From an uncultured Lachnospiraceae bacterium (GTDB lineage Bacteria > Bacillota > Clostridia > Lachnospirales > Lachnospiraceae), in assembly GCA_910588295.1 (NCBI GenBank), contig CAJUQO010000083.1, positions 1-8,194 of the forward strand: DNA of 8,194 nucleotides, in the 5' to 3' direction. Every line of letters starts with the position of its first letter. The first letter of the stretch is position 1. This document shows positions 6,398-8,194 of this stretch, one piece after another. The position numbers and the translations under genes are program-made. The notes under the pieces are model-generated. The model worked only from the letters and a program-made list of their open reading frames with translations. It searched no databases and was not told where the DNA came from.

Positions 6398-7522
6398 ATG
6401 GCAAGTACGAAGATTGACATAATGGCTGTAAAGAGAAATAATCGGAACAGAGTGTACCGTATCCTGTATGAACAGGGGCCGAAATCGGCAAAGGAAATCG
6501 CGGCGGCGCTGGATATCAGTATGCCGACATTGCTCCAGAACATCAAGGAACTTAAAGCGGAAAAACTGATCGTGGAATCAGGGATCAAGGAATCTACGGG
6601 AGGACGCAGGGCCAGGGAGCTGAGCTGCAATTTTTCGGCGAAGCTCTCGGTGGGGGTCGATATCACACAGAACCATGTCGTGTTTTTGCTGATCGACCTG
6701 AAAGGGAATATATGGGATCACTGCAGGATGCGCATGCCCTTTGTCCGTGCGCCGGAATATTTTGAAATGCTGGCCGAGAAGCTGGAGCTGTTTCTGGACG
6801 GCAAATGCGTCCGGCGGGAGGATGTACTGGGGGTGGGCATATCCCTGCCTGGTATTTTTGACCGGGATTTCCGCCATCTGGTTAAGGGCAAGGTGCTGGA
6901 CTTTGACGGGGGCGATCTGGATGAATTCCGCAAACGGATCCCCTATCCCTGCCTCTTTTCCAATGATGCCAATGCGGGAGGATTTGCGGAGGCATGGGAA
7001 GGGAAGCACCGGGAGACGGCGATTTATCTGTCGTTAAGTAATACGGTGGGCGGCGCTATTCTGATTAACGGGCAGGTGTTTTACGGAGATAACCAGAAAA
7101 GCGGTGAGTTTGGCCATATGATCCTTCAGCCGGACGGCGAAAAATGTTACTGTGGCCGGAAGGGCTGTGTGAATGTCTACTGCTCGGCGAAGAAACTGAA
7201 AGTGGGAAAAGAAAATCTGGAGGGGTTTTTTGAGCAACTGAAGCAGGGGGAGGCCGCCCACAGGGAGAAATGGGAGACCTATAAGAAATATCTTGCCCTG
7301 GCTATCGTCAATCTGAGGACAGGTTTTGATTGTGACGTGATTTTGGGCGGTTATGTCGGAAGCTATCTGAAAGATTATCTGGAGGAGATCCGTCGTGAGG
7401 TGATGAAAAACAGCCTGTTCGACGAGCCGGTGGATTTTATCCGGGTTTGCCGTTATCGTTTCGAATCGTCGGCCCTGGGCGCCGCGCTTTTACATACAGC
7501 GCCTTTTATAGAGGAGGTCTAA
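6398..7522 (+). CDS. ROK-family transcriptional regulator (XylR/NagC-like)
   Basis: This is a 374-residue sugar-responsive DNA-binding regulator. Residues 12-60 form a winged helix-turn-helix: NNRNRVYRILYEQG, then AKEIAAALDISMPTLLQNIK. It is followed by the STGGRR wing common in ROK repressors. The ROK sugar-kinase-like domain runs from about residue 84. Its phosphate-binding loop reads VDITQ (87-91) rather than the DxGGT of active kinases, so it is probably not a kinase. NDAN (189-192) and GEFGH (236-240) are present. The zinc site has H240 and C250, C252, C257 in CYCGRKGC. The residue after GCV is N259 where glucokinases have a sugar-binding Glu. AGGGGA six bases upstream supports this start; an internal ATG at 6422 is less likely. 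It has its own promoter and probably represses the upstream cluster until its ligand appears. Confidence 0.9.
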   Translation: MASTKIDIMAVKRNNRNRVYRILYEQGPKSAKEIAAALDISMPTLLQNIKELKAEKLIVESGIKESTGGRRARELSCNFSAKLSVGVDITQNHVVFLLIDLKGNIWDHCRMRMPFVRAPEYFEMLAEKLELFLDGKCVRREDVLGVGISLPGIFDRDFRHLVKGKVLDFDGGDLDEFRKRIPYPCLFSNDANAGGFAEAWEGKHRETAIYLSLSNTVGGAILINGQVFYGDNQKSGEFGHMILQPDGEKCYCGRKGCVNVYCSAKKLKVGKENLEGFFEQLKQGEAAHREKWETYKKYLALAIVNLRTGFDCDVILGGYVGSYLKDYLEEIRREVMKNSLFDEPVDFIRVCRYRFESSALGAALLHTAPFIEEV

Positions 7523-7726
7523 AGGAGCATATCTTTCCGTTTCGCGTCCACTTCCTTGATCTCCTTGAGCAGAGCCACGTCGATACCCTGGGAATCATAG
7601 ATCCAGCCGGTGGCCTCTGTACGGGCCAGGGAACCGTCGATGCTTAAGCCTTTGCCGGTTCTGTTCAAACCCCAGGAATTTGATGATACCCAGATTTACC
7701 GACGGATGAAGGCGCAGGCCTCCCTT
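7519..7726 (-). pseudogene. Internally deleted glutamate dehydrogenase (gdhA) remnant
   Basis: Read on the minus strand, three conserved pieces of hexameric glutamate dehydrogenase follow in the correct order. Block 1 (7726-7661) reads KGGLRLHPSVN then IIKFLGFEQ, the substrate-lysine region. Block 2 (7659-7606) reads TGKGLSIDGSLARTEATG, the start of the nucleotide domain. Block 3 (7605-7519) reads WIYDSQGIDVALLKEIKEV, ending KRKDMLL and a stop. In intact enzymes roughly 75 residues separate blocks 1 and 2, and roughly 55 separate 2 and 3; all of that is missing. Blocks 1 and 2 are out of frame with each other, while 2 and 3 are fused in frame. The N-terminus and about the last third are absent. 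The apparent stop overlaps the stop of the ROK gene on the other strand. No function as an enzyme is possible. Residue separations are from memory of the family. Confidence 0.75.
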
Positions 7727-7783
7727 GTTTTCTTTATCATGCCAAAAGATTAAAATAGCGTAGAAGATAAAAAAACGATGCTG

Positions 7784-7808
7784 TACGCCGGTTTTTATCC
7801 CCGGCGTA
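7784..7808. repeat. Inverted repeat, 8-bp stem
   Basis: TACGCCGG (7784-7791) and CCGGCGTA (7801-7808) are perfect complements around a 9-base loop. On the minus strand a run of seven Ts begins about ten bases after the stem, which is too far for a standard terminator. It lies about 60 bases from the gdhA remnant, on the side where that gene's upstream part would have been. Role unknown. Confidence 0.5.
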
Positions 7809-7871
7809 TGCAAAATGATTATTTGTTGATAGCAAATAGGGCGTTTATACAGCAAGAAAGTATAACTTCTC

Positions 7872-7894
7872 GGAATCTCAATGAATGAGATTCC
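7872..7894. repeat. Inverted repeat, 9-bp stem
   Basis: GGAATCTCA (7872-7880) and TGAGATTCC (7886-7894) are perfect complements around a 5-base loop ATGAA. There is no T run on either side, so it is not a terminator. It is the tightest small hairpin of this non-coding region. Role unknown. Confidence 0.5.
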
Positions 7895-7962
7895 AACTGA
7901 AAATTGACAACGGAATATCATGCAGGAACAGATATTTGTGAGAAATGGATATGAACATTGGA

Positions 7963-7977
7963 CATAGTGGTACTATG
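7963..7977. repeat. Short inverted repeat, 6-bp stem
   Basis: CATAGT and ACTATG are perfect complements around GGT, and the stem can continue past one mismatch. It is short enough that chance is a fair explanation, but it belongs to a run of palindromes in this region. Confidence 0.3.
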
Positions 7978-8008
7978 CCTTAAAAAATCATATGGGGTCG
8001 TTTAAGAT

Positions 8009-8040
8009 ATCCTTATTAGGCGGTGAATCCTAATAAGGAT
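8009..8040. repeat. Inverted repeat, 12-bp stem, with an alternative overlapping hairpin
   Basis: ATCCTTATTAGG (8009-8020) and CCTAATAAGGAT (8029-8040) are perfect complements around an 8-base loop. A second stem, GAATCCT (8025-8031) with AGGATTC (8036-8042), uses the loop and the right arm, so the two structures exclude each other. It lies at the end of the minus-strand transposase-like frame, whose stop is inside the left arm. It could be an end or terminator of a mobile element, although there is no good T run. Confidence 0.5.
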
Positions 8041-8194
8041 TCTTGGAATGCCTTAATTGATGGCATTTCCCAGGCATCAAGATGTTGCAGCATCATGATG
8101 CCGTAGAGACGGCCGTTTTTTCGGTTCGGTTTTGGGCATCGGTATTTCGCCCGGTGTTTGGCAGCCTCATATCCATCCTTGTGCATACGTAAGC
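8016..8194 (-). CDS. Possible transposase fragment, cut by the window edge
   Basis: A minus-strand frame is open from the right edge to a TAA at 8018-8016, 58 residues without the beginning. It opens LRMHKDGYEAAKHRAKYRCP and continues KPNRKNGRLYG. A spaced His/Cys pattern ending in a KYRCP-type motif is common in the zinc-ribbon part of insertion-sequence transposases, which is why I favour that reading. The tail from about GRLYG onwards matches nothing I recognise, and it overlaps strong inverted repeats, so the reading frame may be lost there. The short length before the stop means that, if this is a transposase, it is truncated or frameshifted. I could not identify an IS family. Confidence 0.35.
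   Translation of the reverse strand, partial: LRMHKDGYEAAKHRAKYRCPKPNRKNGRLYGIMMLQHLDAWEMPSIKAFQESLLGFTA
8073..8102. repeat. Imperfect 30-base hairpin
   Basis: GGCATCA (8073-8079) pairs perfectly with TGATGCC (8096-8102). After one A-A mismatch, GATGT pairs with GCATC (one G-T pair) around a TGCA tetraloop, giving nearly 12 base pairs. It lies within the transposase-like frame, beside a further stem AATGCC/GGCATT at 8047-8067. Role unknown. Confidence 0.45.

Larger units (their letters stand above)
7727..8015. other. Non-coding stretch with several palindromes
   Basis: I see no supported gene here on either strand. The base composition is more AT-rich than in the operon. The minus-strand open frame that covers part of it has no recognisable family resemblance outside the gdhA block. 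The stretch is notable only for perfect inverted repeats, listed separately. It may be decayed gene or mobile-element debris. Confidence 0.6.

Noticed and set aside
7447..7647. Plus-strand small open frame running from the end of the regulator into the debris
   Set aside because: It overlaps the regulator in another frame and runs antisense over the gdhA blocks, with no ribosome site of note.
7595..7921. Minus-strand 108-residue open frame as an intact small gene
   Set aside because: Only residues about 66-87 match anything (glutamate dehydrogenase). The N-terminal part is unlike that family and the C-terminal part is out of frame with the next gdhA block, so it is a remnant, not a gene.
7904..7936. 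Possible promoter from TTGACA in the non-coding stretch
   Set aside because: No -10 box lies at 16-18 bases; the nearest, GATATT, is 21 bases away, and no gene follows.

Overview
This window looks like chromosomal DNA from a Gram-positive clostridium (Bacillota), most likely Lachnospiraceae or a close relative. The signs are strong AAGGAG-type ribosome binding sites, a lipoprotein-anchored solute-binding protein, closely packed co-directional genes, and the gene combination itself. The genus is not determined; this is inference from style, not from a marker gene.

Bases 1-6265 carry a five-gene, plus-strand carbohydrate or polyol cluster: a sugar-binding lipoprotein (78-1202), an RbsC-type permease (1447-2430), an RbsA/MglA-type double ATPase (2443-3954), a uroporphyrinogen-decarboxylase-fold protein of the methyltransferase-like kind (3965-5212), and a zinc-dependent sorbitol/xylitol-dehydrogenase-type NAD enzyme (5225-6265). 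The first three form a complete CUT2-type ABC importer, and the last two are candidate first catabolic enzymes for the imported compound. Gaps from permease to dehydrogenase are only 10-12 bases, which argues for one transcript. The substrate cannot be read from the sequence. A ROK-family regulator (6398-7522) follows with its own good promoter and is the obvious candidate controller. A palindrome at 34-51, upstream of the first gene, is a candidate operator.

The only wide gap inside the cluster (1203-1446) is explained by an inserted element of about 133 bases. It has perfect 15-base terminal inverted repeats (1246-1260 and 1364-1378), perfect 8-base flanking direct repeats, and further nested inverted repeats. 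This is the structure of a MITE-like element, and it is followed by a native 10-bp hairpin (1390-1416).

Bases 7519-8194 are different: no intact gene, many palindromes, and gene debris. On the minus strand three separate conserved blocks of glutamate dehydrogenase lie directly next to each other (7519-7726), with the intervening parts missing, so this is a decayed gdhA fragment. At the right edge a minus-strand reading frame (8194 to 8016) resembles the zinc-ribbon part of a transposase. The region between them holds several perfect inverted repeats and nothing that looks coding.

The most interesting points are the MITE-like insertion between the binding-protein and permease genes, the internally deleted gdhA remnant abutting the regulator stop codon, and the uncharacterised URO-D-family enzyme in a sugar operon with an apparently altered metal-ligand set.
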